Source of the DNA: Planktothrix agardhii NIES-204
GTDB taxonomy: Bacteria; Cyanobacteriota; Cyanobacteriia; Cyanobacteriales; Microcoleaceae
Direction of reading: 5' to 3'
Length of the DNA stretch: 64,000 bases
Assembly: GCA_003609755.1 (NCBI GenBank)
Contig: AP017991.1
Coordinates: forward strand, 4,265,001 to 4,329,000
Position numbers and translations under genes: made by a program. Positions 55,422 through 63,611 of this stretch are shown piece after piece (position 1 is the first letter of the stretch; every line of letters starts with the position of its first letter). The notes beneath the pieces were generated by a model that did no database searches, was not told the DNA's origin, and saw only the letters and a list, made by a program, of their open reading frames with translations.

Positions 55422-56135
55422 TTAGGCTGCGATCGCTTCTTCGTAAACCATAAAGCTCTTTTTGGTTACGCCACAAATCGGACAATGCCAATCTTCGGGA
55501 ATGGCTTCAAAGGCTGTTCCTGGGGCAATACCCGAATCAGGATCACCGACAACAGGATCGTAAATCATTGAACATTGGCGACAAATCCATTTTTGGGTTT
55601 GAGGATCGCCAGGAGCGGATTTGGCGGTCGCAGCCCCACTGTGTAGTGTGTTCAGGGCCTCTGTATATTGGTTGGCGTGATGATGTTCAATCGGAACCAA
55701 CAAGCCAAAGTTAGAGGCGGCTTTGCGGAAAATTCCAGCGTGTTCCCGGGACTCAGCCTCTTGTTCTTCAAATTCACTCACCGCCTTCTGATCCCGATCA
55801 ACTCGGGCTTGGGCGGCAAATTCGGGGTACATGGTGGTGTATTCGTAGGTTTCTCCTTCAATGGCTAACTCCAAACACCGGGCGGCAATTTTTTTCTTTT
55901 CTTCGTCGGATAGGGCATCGGGGTCAGCGACGACTAATTCAGGATGCAGGAGGCGGAAATGGGCGAAGGCGTGTTCTGTTTCTTGATTGGCGGTTTCTCG
56001 AAATAGTTTGGACAAATCCCCCATCCCAAGTTTTTTTGTAACTTCTGCGAAAAATAGATATTTGCGATTGGCCATTGATTCTCCACCAAAGGCAGATTCA
56101 AGGTTTTTGGCGGTTTCTGCGTTGGATAAGTCCAT
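55422..56135 (-). CDS. rbr: Rubrerythrin
   Basis: A 237-residue peroxide reductase. The N-terminal four-helix di-iron domain has [31 protein letters not shown] and [16 protein letters not shown], the E...ExxH ligand pairs. The C-terminal rubredoxin part has CRQC and CPIC as the four Fe ligands. It reduces hydrogen peroxide in the cytoplasm. It is divergent from the PerR gene and its promoter overlaps a PerR box (56165-56181), so peroxide induction is the likely control. Confidence 0.93.
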   Translation of the reverse strand: MDLSNAETAKNLESAFGGESMANRKYLFFAEVTKKLGMGDLSKLFRETANQETEHAFAHFRLLHPELVVADPDALSDEEKKKIAARCLELAIEGETYEYTTMYPEFAAQARVDRDQKAVSEFEEQEAESREHAGIFRKAASNFGLLVPIEHHHANQYTEALNTLHSGAATAKSAPGDPQTQKWICRQCSMIYDPVVGDPDSGIAPGTAFEAIPEDWHCPICGVTKKSFMVYEEAIAA

Positions 56136-56164
56136 TGTGTCTCCTTTTATTGATCTGGCTATAT

Positions 56165-56181
56165 CTAAGAATAATTCTTAG
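56165..56181. promoter_or_regulatory. PerR/Fur box overlapping the rubrerythrin promoter
   Basis: CTAAGAAT-A-ATTCTTAG is a perfect 8-1-8 palindrome that fits the PerR consensus TTAnAATnATTnTAA closely. It covers the -10 box of rbr (56168-56173). Confidence 0.8.
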
Positions 56182-56196
56182 CTTTAAATTTGTCAA
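56168..56196 (-). promoter_or_regulatory. Sigma-70 promoter of rubrerythrin
   Basis: On the minus strand TTGACA (56196-56191), a 17-base spacer and TATTCT (56173-56168). AAAAGGAG at 56148-56141 is the Shine-Dalgarno before ATG 56135. GATAAGAATAAGATT at 56198-56212 is a degenerate second box upstream. Confidence 0.78.
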
Positions 56197-56278
56197 GGAT
56201 AAGAATAAGATTGATCTAAAGTTCAGTTACTTAAAATAAATGTTATGATCTGTAAAGGAAGATTTAATATAGCAAGCC

Positions 56279-56701
56279 ATGGAAGGTCAGAATAAAACCA
56301 CCGAGATCAGCCAAAAGATGAAGCAAAAGGGGTTACGCATCACCCCCCAACGTTTTGCGGTTTATGCTAATCTCTTGTCTCGTTACGATCACCCGACAGT
56401 GGATGATATTCTCACCGAGATTAATCGTGAACTTCCTATCGCTTCTAAAGCTAGTGTTTATAGTGCTTTGACGGTTTTGCGATCGGTGGGATTAGTCCGA
56501 GAGGTACTGCTAGATGAAGGGGTAACTCGTTATGATGCCAAGGTGGAACCCCATCACCATTTTGTCTGTGAGTGTTGTGGGCAAATTCAGGATTTAGAGT
56601 GGGATGTCCTGGGTGATTTGCCTCTTAACCCTTTACCCCCAGGGTTTCGGGTGAATGCCTATGAAATTACGGTTAAGGGCTGTTGCGATCGCTGTGATTG
56701 A
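56279..56701 (+). CDS. perR: Peroxide-responsive Fur family repressor PerR
   Basis: A 140-residue repressor. Residues H38, D86, H92, H94 and D105 line up one-for-one with the regulatory metal ligands of Bacillus PerR (H37, D85, H91, H93, D104). An Asp at position 86, where Fur has Glu, marks PerR. The structural zinc site is C97-x-x-C100 and C136-x-x-C139. Metal-catalysed oxidation of the His ligands would release it from DNA. It is divergent from rubrerythrin, and the shared PerR box suggests repression of both. Confidence 0.92.
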   Translation: MEGQNKTTEISQKMKQKGLRITPQRFAVYANLLSRYDHPTVDDILTEINRELPIASKASVYSALTVLRSVGLVREVLLDEGVTRYDAKVEPHHHFVCECCGQIQDLEWDVLGDLPLNPLPPGFRVNAYEITVKGCCDRCD

Positions 56702-56764
56702 TGGGTAATGGGTAATGGGTTTTGGGTAATGGGTAATGGGTTTTGGGTAATGGGTTTTGGGGGG
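56701..56764. repeat. Heptamer tract (TAATGGG with GGGTTTT interruptions)
   Basis: GGGTAATGGGTAATGGGTTTT occurs in repeating order directly after the perR stop. The complement of the same heptamer is present at 60268-60370. Confidence 0.75.
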
Positions 56765-56868
56765 ATGAATCCTCTCTGTTGATCTTCTACGGAGTGATGG
56801 AATTGCTGAAGCTGGCATTCTGATCGGAACACTTGTTAGAATAGGGGAAATGTTACGAAACGTAACTT

Positions 56869-57081
56869 ATGTTGATTCCTATTCTAATAATTGATGTGGC
56901 TCTGGTTGCTTGGTCATTACACTTAATGAAGCAAGCTGTGGAGTTCAAAGAATACTCCTTCATGCTGGCCGGGATCTTGGTTGCCTTGTCCGCCGCCGCT
57001 ATGGGGTTAGTTTACTTCCTGATGGGATCTTGTATTGATCACTTCGCCCAAATGTCTCAGCACGCTTATTATTACTTTTAG
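56869..57081 (+). CDS. Small two-helix membrane protein (70 aa)
   Basis: A 70-residue protein with hydrophobic segments at about 2-20 and 31-51, and a short tail with HFAQMSQHAYYYF. It looks like real coding sequence, and small proteins of this type are known in cyanobacteria, but I cannot name it. It stands between the heptamer tract and tRNA-Ala. Confidence 0.55.
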   Translation: MLIPILIIDVALVAWSLHLMKQAVEFKEYSFMLAGILVALSAAAMGLVYFLMGSCIDHFAQMSQHAYYYF

Positions 57082-57184
57082 TGGCTATTGGGGGTGACGG
57101 ATACCTTCCTCCGACACTCCTAAAAAAAATTTTTCATACTACTTGACAAAGCACCCGTTAAACAACTATATTTAAGTACCGCGA

Positions 57185-57257
57185 GGGGTTATAGCTCAGT
57201 TGGTAGAGCACCGCAATGGCATTGCGGGGGTCAGCGGTTCGAGCCCGCTTAGCTCCA
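57185..57257 (+). tRNA. tRNA-Ala (anticodon GGC)
   Basis: A 73-base cloverleaf: acceptor GGGGTTA/TAGCTCC with G-T pairs, D arm TAGCTCAGTTGGTAGAGCA, anticodon stem CCGCA/TGCGG with loop ATGGCAT, and T arm AGCGG-TTCGAGC-CCGCT. CCA is not encoded beyond the discriminator A. Confidence 0.93.
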
Positions 57258-57289
57258 TTTAGAAACAGTGTCCAATGGACAGTGAATAG

Positions 57290-57349
57290 TAAAATAAAAT
57301 ATCAAACCTCCAGGTAGGAATGCTGAATAGGTTGTGATATTTTATTTTA
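57290..57349. repeat. Long AT-rich inverted repeat after tRNA-Ala
   Basis: TAAAATAAAATATCA (57290-57304) pairs perfectly with TGATATTTTATTTTA (57335-57349); AACCT/AGGTT extend the stem inward. It could terminate the tRNA transcript or be a miniature inverted-repeat element. Confidence 0.6.
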
Positions 57350-57415
57350 TGGGTTTGGTTTCTACAGGTTTTTATATAGATGGAATCCTCGCCCGTTTTA
57401 CAGCGGGGTGGAGGT

Positions 57416-58078
57416 TCAACGACGAATATCCATTAAATTTGCATTAATCATTGTGGTATTTTCTAAAGTCGCTCCGGCTAAATCTGAAGCGGTTAAATTT
57501 GCACCCGTGAGATTAGCGCCTGTTAAATCGGCATCGCGGAAATTAACACCACTGACATCAAATCCGTATAAACTGCCTTCTTTTAGCTTCACTTCACCTA
57601 AAGTAGCAACAGATTGTTGAGTATTTCTGAGGTTAGCACCCGTTAGATCTGCACTCTCTAAATTTGCTCCAATCAGATTAGCATGACTCAAGTTAGCATG
57701 GTTTAAATTAGCAATTACTAAACCCGCTAAACTCAGGTTAGAATAGCTCAAATTAGATTGCTCTAAATTAGCCCCATGTAACTTAGCTGCAACTAGATCG
57801 GCACTTTCTAAATTCGCTTCGGTCAATACAGCCCGATTAAAATTAACTTCATTCAGATTAGCACCATGTAAATTAGCTCCTTTCAAGTTGGCACCTCGAA
57901 GATTAGCACCTTGAAGGTTCACACCTGCTAACTGAGCACCGCTAAGGTCACATCCAGGGCAGTTTTTGGTTTCCAATAGCTGCTTGAGATGGGCGGGGTT
58001 CTCAGCCTGAGCGGGAACAGTTAAACCCAAGATCATCATCACTACTGTGGTGGCTACTGTTGCGAATTTCATACCCAC
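57416..58078 (-). CDS. Exported pentapeptide-repeat protein
   Basis: A 220-residue protein with a signal peptide (MKFATVATTVVMMILGLTVP, cleaved after AQA) and over thirty A(N/D)LXX pentapeptides (LQGANLRGANLKGANLHGAN), which fold as a right-handed quadrilateral beta-helix. The pair C-P-G-C lies just before the repeats. It is probably periplasmic or lumenal. A start at the second Met (58072) is possible. Role unknown. Confidence 0.85.
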   Translation of the reverse strand: MGMKFATVATTVVMMILGLTVPAQAENPAHLKQLLETKNCPGCDLSGAQLAGVNLQGANLRGANLKGANLHGANLNEVNFNRAVLTEANLESADLVAAKLHGANLEQSNLSYSNLSLAGLVIANLNHANLSHANLIGANLESADLTGANLRNTQQSVATLGEVKLKEGSLYGFDVSGVNFRDADLTGANLTGANLTASDLAGATLENTTMINANLMDIRR

Positions 58079-58222
58079 ACCCTCAAAAAACTTTATCTTT
58101 TATATCATCTATTATTATCGGGCATTGGGGTATGCGTGAAATCCCTGTTGTCTGTGATATTGTTTTGATCCCAGTGTGACGGAAATCACTGAGAAAAACC
58201 GTTACTGTTGATACAGTCCCCT

Positions 58223-59287
58223 CTAAACTACAAGCTTTCTGATTAAATCCCCTAATTGTTCTGCACTGTTGGTGATGGCAACGGAGGCGGTGGCTTGGGC
58301 CATTTTTTGTAACTGTTGAGGTGATTGTAACAGATACAAAACTTTACTCGCTAACAGGTCTGCGGTCAAGTCCTTTTGTGGAAACATCCACGCCGCACCC
58401 GCCCCGGCAAAAACCTTGGCATTATAGGTTTGATGATCTTCGGCGGCAAAGGGATAGGGAATTAAAATTGAGGGGGTGTGGGTAATGGCTAATTCCGTTA
58501 AGGTTCCTGCCCCTGCCCGACTCACGGCAAAAGTCGCCCGTTGAAACAGGGCTGCCATATCATTATAAAAAGGCATTTTAATATACTGAGGATGGTTTAA
58601 CACCTCGACGTCGGGGTCATTATTTCCCGTTAAATGGACTACCCACGCCCCGGCTTCAAACCAAGTAGGAGCAGCCTCTCGGACTAATTTATTCACACTT
58701 ACCGCCCCTTGACTTCCCCCAACCACCACAATAACGGGAACCTCATCGGGGAGGAAAAAAGATAAGGGTGCAGAAGTCTGGAGAAAGTTGGGACGCACGG
58801 GGGTTCCGACTACAACCGTATTAGTACGGGGAAGATAAGGAATAGCCGCTTCAAACCCTAAACCCACGGCATTACACCAGGGGCTAAAATTGCGAGTCAC
58901 TTTTCCAGGTAAAGCATTAGACTCATGGAGAATTACGGGTAGACCGAGGGAACGAGCCGCAATAATAGCGGGTGCTGCAATATAGCCTCCGGTGGTGAAT
59001 ACCCCGCGAAACTTACCTTTTTTCAGGAGATGGCGAACTTGCACCAGGGAACGGGCGAATTTGACTAAGATTTTTAGGGTTCCTAAACCCAGGCGTTGCT
59101 GGAAGCCTTCAACGGAGATGGTATGGAGGGGATATTGGGACGGGACTAATTCTCGTTCGAGGCGATCGGGTACACCTAACCATTCTATCTCAAAATCAGA
59201 CAGGTTTTCGGCGGTGGCGATCGCCGGAAATAAATGTCCACCTGTCCCACTGGCGGCAATGAGTAAGCGAATGGGTGTTTGACTCAA
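58223..59287 (-). CDS. murG: UDP-GlcNAc:undecaprenyl-PP-MurNAc-pentapeptide GlcNAc transferase MurG
   Basis: A 354-residue membrane-associated glycosyltransferase that makes lipid II. GTGGHLFPAIA near residue 15 is the G-loop, HESNALPGKVTRN and VVGGSQGAVSVN near 190 are the other signature loops, and SRAGAGTLTELAI near 260 holds the UDP-GlcNAc site. It is not within a larger cell-wall cluster here, as is common in cyanobacteria. Confidence 0.94.
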   Translation of the reverse strand: MSQTPIRLLIAASGTGGHLFPAIATAENLSDFEIEWLGVPDRLERELVPSQYPLHTISVEGFQQRLGLGTLKILVKFARSLVQVRHLLKKGKFRGVFTTGGYIAAPAIIAARSLGLPVILHESNALPGKVTRNFSPWCNAVGLGFEAAIPYLPRTNTVVVGTPVRPNFLQTSAPLSFFLPDEVPVIVVVGGSQGAVSVNKLVREAAPTWFEAGAWVVHLTGNNDPDVEVLNHPQYIKMPFYNDMAALFQRATFAVSRAGAGTLTELAITHTPSILIPYPFAAEDHQTYNAKVFAGAGAAWMFPQKDLTADLLASKVLYLLQSPQQLQKMAQATASVAITNSAEQLGDLIRKLVV

Positions 59288-59382
59288 GTGTTCTCCCCTA
59301 GACTACGTTCAACTTTGTGTTATGGCTTTTTAAGTTACCATAAAACTTACAGGAAATCGCTATTCTTAATTTTGAAAATCCA

Positions 59383-60225
59383 ATGACAATTTTTCCCATA
59401 GTTCAACGACAATCTTTTCAGAACAGGTATGGTGTACAGATGCGCCATTTATGGGCAAAGCCATTATTTTATGTAGTTCTAGGAACCATACTTTGGGGAA
59501 TGGGTACGGGGATTTCCCTACGGGCGAATGCCGAAACCCCAGAAACAGCCCCCGCCAATGTCACTAATCTTTTAAATCAAATTGATGCCGCCGCTAATCG
59601 TCGAGACGTGGAAAAGGTAATGGGCTTTTATGGCTCTAATTTTACCAATTCTGATGGATTAGACTATCAAAGTTTGAGACAGGTTCTGAAAGAATTTTGG
59701 AATAGATATTCTCAACTTAATTATCGCACAGAATTACAATCTTGGCAACAAAATGGCGATATTTTAACCACAACAACTATTACGGAAATTACCGGAACTA
59801 AAAAAATTGATAATCGCGAGTTTGCCTTAACTTCCACCATCACATCACAGCAACAAATTCAAGGGGAAAAAATTATTAAACAGGAGATTATAGCAGAAAA
59901 AAATCAACTAACTTTAGGCAAGAAACCGCCAACGGTAGTTTTTAATATCCCAGAACAAGTCAAAGCGGGTCAGGAATTTAATATTGATGCAATTGTTCAA
60001 GAACCTTTAGAGAATGATATTTTAATTGGAACCGCCATTACAGAACCTATTACCGCAGAAACCTATAACAATTCCGGTCTTTTACAATTAGAATTTTTAC
60101 CCTCTGGCGGTATTTTCAAAGTAGGTAAAGCTCCTGATATAGCCGGAAATAATTGGATTTCTGCTATTTTAATGCGTCAAGGAGGAGTAACCTTAATCAC
60201 CCAACGCTTACGAGTAGTCAAATAA
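59383..60225 (+). CDS. Exported protein with an NTF2/SnoaL-like domain (280 aa)
   Basis: The N-terminal hydrophobic segment (FYVVLGTILWGMGTGISL, cleaved near ANA) points to export or anchoring. Residues about 60-165 read VTNLLNQIDAAANRRDVEKV, MGFYGSNFTNSDGLDYQSLR, a cone-shaped NTF2-like domain. The C-terminal 110 residues form a beta-rich domain (PTVVFNIPEQVKAGQEFNI). An internal ATG at 59440 (MRHLWAKPLFYVV) is a plausible start. Function unknown. Confidence 0.65.
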   Translation: MTIFPIVQRQSFQNRYGVQMRHLWAKPLFYVVLGTILWGMGTGISLRANAETPETAPANVTNLLNQIDAAANRRDVEKVMGFYGSNFTNSDGLDYQSLRQVLKEFWNRYSQLNYRTELQSWQQNGDILTTTTITEITGTKKIDNREFALTSTITSQQQIQGEKIIKQEIIAEKNQLTLGKKPPTVVFNIPEQVKAGQEFNIDAIVQEPLENDILIGTAITEPITAETYNNSGLLQLEFLPSGGIFKVGKAPDIAGNNWISAILMRQGGVTLITQRLRVVK

Positions 60226-60378
60226 TCAGTTATCAGTTATCAGTCATCAGTCATCAGTCATTACCCAAAACCCATTACCCAAAACCCATTACCCAAAACC
60301 CATTACCCAAAACCCATTACCCATTACCCATTACCCATTACCCATTACCAATTACCAATTACCAATTACCCATTCGTA
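60226..60378. repeat. Heptamer and related short repeats up to the ABC-ATPase start codon
   Basis: CAGTTATCAGTTATCAGTCATCAGTCA repeats are followed by CCCATTACCCAAAA units and then CCCATTA/CCAATTA heptamers. The tract ends about 5 bases before the ATG of the next gene. Confidence 0.8.
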
Positions 60379-61350
60379 ATGATTCCTTTATTAGAGGTTA
60401 AAAATTTAGCTGTTAAGTTTTTTACCCTTGATGGGGTGGTTCATGCTGTGAATGGAATTTCCTATCAAGTCTATCCAGGGGAAACCCTAGGAATTGTTGG
60501 GGAGTCGGGGTCAGGAAAAAGTATTAGTGTCTTATCAATTTTAGGGTTAATTCCATCACCACCAGGGAAAATTACCGAAGGTGAAATTTTATTTGAAGGT
60601 AAAAATTTAATTAAATTCAATCCTCAACAATTACAACAAATTCGGGGTCATGAAATTGCGATGGTTTTTCAAGACCCGATGACTTCTCTTAACCCGGTTT
60701 TAACTATTGGTAAACAACTTACAGAAGCATTACAGATTCATATTAAATTAACATCAGAACAAGCTAAAAACCGAGCTATTAAACTATTGAAACAGGTGGG
60801 AATTTCCAATCCAGAAAAACGATTAAAAAACTATCCCCATGAATTTTCTGGAGGAATGCGTCAACGGGTAATGATTGCCATGGGTTTAGGATGTCAACCT
60901 AAATTATTAATCGCAGATGAACCCACTACCGCCTTAGATGTAACTGTTCAAGCGCAGGTTGTAGAATTAGTTAAACAACTAAAAAATGCACAGGGAATGT
61001 CTGTCATTTGGATTACCCATGATTTAGCATTATTAGCAGGATTAGCAGATAGAATTATAGTCATGTATGCGGGGCAAATTGTGGAACAAGCAACGGTACA
61101 TCAACTATATAAAAACCCTCGTCATCCCTATACAATTGGACTATTAGAAAGTTTACCCCGACTGGATCAAATTCGTCAAGAACCGTTAAAAGCAATTGCT
61201 GGAATGCCACCCAGTTTAATAGATTATCCCCTAGGATGTCCCTTTGCTCCGCGATGTCGATTTGCGATTGAACATTGTTTTCAAGAAAACCCTAAATTAG
61301 AATTGATTGAAACCGAGCATCAAGTTGCTTGCTGGGTAAAACCAACTTAG
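60379..61350 (+). CDS. Peptide/nickel-type ABC transporter ATPase (OppD/DppD-like)
   Basis: A 323-residue ATP-binding subunit. Walker A GESGSGKS near 41-48, the Q-loop FQDPMTSLNP, the signature EFSGGMRQRV near 154, Walker B LLIADEPTTALD near 175, and a C-terminal oligopeptide-transporter domain with CPFAPRCRFA. It would drive import of oligopeptides or similar solutes. No permease or binding protein is adjacent. No Shine-Dalgarno is visible, because the heptamer tract runs up to the ATG. Confidence 0.9.
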   Translation: MIPLLEVKNLAVKFFTLDGVVHAVNGISYQVYPGETLGIVGESGSGKSISVLSILGLIPSPPGKITEGEILFEGKNLIKFNPQQLQQIRGHEIAMVFQDPMTSLNPVLTIGKQLTEALQIHIKLTSEQAKNRAIKLLKQVGISNPEKRLKNYPHEFSGGMRQRVMIAMGLGCQPKLLIADEPTTALDVTVQAQVVELVKQLKNAQGMSVIWITHDLALLAGLADRIIVMYAGQIVEQATVHQLYKNPRHPYTIGLLESLPRLDQIRQEPLKAIAGMPPSLIDYPLGCPFAPRCRFAIEHCFQENPKLELIETEHQVACWVKPT

Positions 61351-61491
61351 GAATGGAAAACCAAGAACATTCGGTCTACTGTAGACGGGGATAGTGATTT
61401 TACCTTTGATGCCGTTAGGCGTTGATCACAATAGAGCATCTGCTTTTCCCCCTACCTCCCCTGCGCCAAAAAAAATATTTTCCAAAAGGGG

Positions 61492-61521
61492 TTGCCAAAT
61501 CCAGAAGGTTATGGTTATAAT
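61492..61521 (+). promoter_or_regulatory. Promoter of tRNA-fMet
   Basis: TTGCCA (61492-61497), an 18-base spacer and TATAAT (61516-61521), 20 bases before the tRNA. Confidence 0.6.
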
Positions 61522-61540
61522 ACAAAAGGAAGAAAAGCAA

Positions 61541-61614
<74 letters not shown>

Positions 61615-61680
61615 TTTTATAAAATATTATCACCTTTGTTTTTTTAACGGGGACTTGTTGAAGGTATGGCAAGTTCCTGG

Positions 61681-61705
61681 TACTGAGTCCTAAAGGACTC
61701 ACTAC
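61681..61705. repeat. GTAGTAAGCCCT-type element, partial copy 3
   Basis: TACT-GAGTCC-TAAA-GGACTC-ACTAC contains the second hairpin of the 53392 element and one terminal ACTAC. It ends 16 bases before the pyrF ATG. Confidence 0.7.
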
Positions 61706-61720
61706 AATTTATAATTGAAA

Positions 61721-62428
61721 ATGAACTTAGATAAAATTATTGTTCCCTTGGATGTTTCTAGTAAAGAAGATGCGATCGCCCTAGTTGAAAAACTGCATCA
61801 AGTTACATTCTGGAAAGTGGGTTTAGAATTATTTGTTAGTTGTGGCCCAGAAATTTTAACCTTCCTCAAATCTCAAGAAAAACGCATTTTTCTGGATTTA
61901 AAATTTCATGATATTCCTAATACCGTTGCTGGAGCTTGTCGGTCTGCTTCCCGATATGGTGTGGATTTAATTACCCTTCATGCAACAGCCGGAAAAACAG
62001 CCATGAAAGCCGCACAAATGGCCGCAGAAGATGGCGCAAAGGAGGCGGGTTATCCCGTCCCCAAATTAATCGCTATTACCCTATTAACCAGTTTAAATTC
62101 TAGGGATTTAGCCTTTGATTTAAAAGTGCCTTTAGAGTTACCTGAATATGCTTTAAGTATGGCTTTATTAGCTCAAGAAAGTGGGTTGGCGGGGGCAGTT
62201 TGTTCTCCCCAGGAAGTCGCCCAACTCCGTCAAACCTGTGGGGATGAGTTTCTATTAGTTTGTCCGGGGGTACGTCCGGTTTGGGCAGATAAAGGCGATC
62301 AACAACGAACTTTTACCCCATCCGAAGCCCTGAAAGCCGGGGCGAATTATCTGGTTATTGGACGTCCGATCACCGCCTCTAATGATCCCGTTAAGGCCCT
62401 AGAACGTATTATTGATGAAATTAAGTAA
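61721..62428 (+). CDS. pyrF: Orotidine 5'-phosphate decarboxylase PyrF
   Basis: From ATG 61721 the protein has 235 residues and starts [20 protein letters not shown]; the TTG at 61715 would add only two residues and is rejected. The signature [11 protein letters not shown] near 60-70 holds the catalytic Asp-x-Lys-x-x-Asp, and [17 protein letters not shown] and [10 protein letters not shown] near the end bind the phosphate. It makes UMP. It stands alone after tRNA-fMet, behind the partial repeat. Confidence 0.95.
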   Translation: MNLDKIIVPLDVSSKEDAIALVEKLHQVTFWKVGLELFVSCGPEILTFLKSQEKRIFLDLKFHDIPNTVAGACRSASRYGVDLITLHATAGKTAMKAAQMAAEDGAKEAGYPVPKLIAITLLTSLNSRDLAFDLKVPLELPEYALSMALLAQESGLAGAVCSPQEVAQLRQTCGDEFLLVCPGVRPVWADKGDQQRTFTPSEALKAGANYLVIGRPITASNDPVKALERIIDEIK

Positions 62429-62465
62429 GCTGTTGTTTATTGTCTAACTGTCCTTGATGATCAGA

Positions 62466-63419
62466 CTATTCTAGCGCTAACAATCCCGCACCATAAGCTG
62501 GTTCATGACGAGGAGATATAATATTAGCCCAAGGAGCGATCGCATTAATTTCAACTTCAAATTGATGGCGAAAATTAGCTAATCCTTGCCATACTCCTCC
62601 GGTCACTACAATTTCAAAGGATTCTGCTGGTTCAAATAAAGCATTAATGGCTACTTCCGTAGCTAAAGCTAATTCATTAACGGCATTTTTAATAATATTT
62701 TGAGCGACCGAATCACCCTCCGCCGCAACTTGATCTACAATGGGCGCTAAACTAGCGATTTTTTTAACTCCCCATCCTTGACGGTAAATAATAGGAATTA
62801 ATTCTTCAATGGAATTTAACTTTAAAGTGTCTTTAAATTTGGGAATTAGATTCGTATATTCTAGGCGACCATCATGGGAACGTAAGGCAGCTTTTAGCCC
62901 CTGAATCGCAATATCATAACCACTGCCTTCATCTCCTAAAATATAACCCCAACCGCCGACTCGTTTTGTGATTCCTTGACGATTTTTTCCGAATATATGG
63001 GAACCTGTTCCGGCAATTACAACTATACCAACGGAGTGACCTAAACCTCCGACTAAAGCAATTACACTATCACCATTAATAATAATATTTTCTGGGGTTA
63101 ATTTCCAGTCAATAGATAATTCTTGGTGAGTTTGAATTTCTTGGATCAAATTACGAATTAAATCAATATCTTCAGGACGCCCTACTCCTGCTAATCCTAA
63201 ACTAATTCCTTGAATTGGAACTAACCCTTCTAATGCTAAAAAACTCTGATCAACTGCTTGTTTAATCGCTGAAATAATGTTGATTTTAGCTGCATCAATT
63301 CCGACTGTTTGATAATTAGAGGGCCCGGCTTGTCCCCGTCCTAATATTTGACCTTCGGCATTCATTAACACACAAACTGTTTTAGAACCGCCGCCATCAA
63401 TTCCTAAAACATGAATCAT
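62466..63419 (-). CDS. N-acetylglucosamine kinase-like protein (BadF/BcrA ATPase family)
   Basis: From ATG 63419 the protein has 317 residues and begins [20 protein letters not shown], the phosphate-1 loop. A longer frame start at 63476 would add 19 residues encoded by the upstream G/C repeat and is rejected. [12 protein letters not shown] near 130 is the second phosphate loop, [16 protein letters not shown] is the NAGK signature, and [10 protein letters not shown] lies near 280. It likely phosphorylates N-acetylglucosamine or a similar amino sugar, as in cell-wall recycling. Confidence 0.85.
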   Translation of the reverse strand: MIHVLGIDGGGSKTVCVLMNAEGQILGRGQAGPSNYQTVGIDAAKINIISAIKQAVDQSFLALEGLVPIQGISLGLAGVGRPEDIDLIRNLIQEIQTHQELSIDWKLTPENIIINGDSVIALVGGLGHSVGIVVIAGTGSHIFGKNRQGITKRVGGWGYILGDEGSGYDIAIQGLKAALRSHDGRLEYTNLIPKFKDTLKLNSIEELIPIIYRQGWGVKKIASLAPIVDQVAAEGDSVAQNIIKNAVNELALATEVAINALFEPAESFEIVVTGGVWQGLANFRHQFEVEINAIAPWANIISPRHEPAYGAGLLALE

Positions 63420-63445
63420 GAGAAGTTTGACAATTAAAATTATAG

Positions 63446-63527
63446 AGGGAACAGCCCCCCCAAACCCCCCGTGCACGGGGGGCTAGGGGGGGAGGGAACA
63501 CCGGAACACCGGAACAGGGGGGGAAAG
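63446..63527. repeat. Palindromic G/C-rich repeat upstream of the kinase gene
   Basis: GGGAACAG, C-run, AAACCCCCCGTGCACGGGG, CTAG, G-run, then GGGAACACCGGAACACCGG and a G-run. It is the same family as at 10609, 26495 and 51153, here 27 bases upstream of the kinase ATG. Confidence 0.8.
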
Positions 63528-63571
63528 ACTTTAACAGATAGATTTGCTGGATCGGTCTTTGTCAAAAATAA

Positions 63572-63602
63572 TCCCCCTAAAATAATAATAATATTAGGGG
63601 GA
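63572..63602 (-). terminator. Terminator of the S1-domain gene
   Basis: TCCCCCTAA (63572-63580) pairs with TTAGGGGGA (63594-63602). On the minus strand it is followed by the T-rich ATTATTTTTG and lies 10 bases after the stop at 63612. Confidence 0.75.
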
Positions 63603-63611
63603 AATTTTAAA

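Noticed and set aside
56279-56701. Fur or Zur instead of PerR
   Set aside because: The metal site has Asp at position 86, where Fur has Glu, and all five ligands match PerR spacing; the adjacent rubrerythrin also fits.
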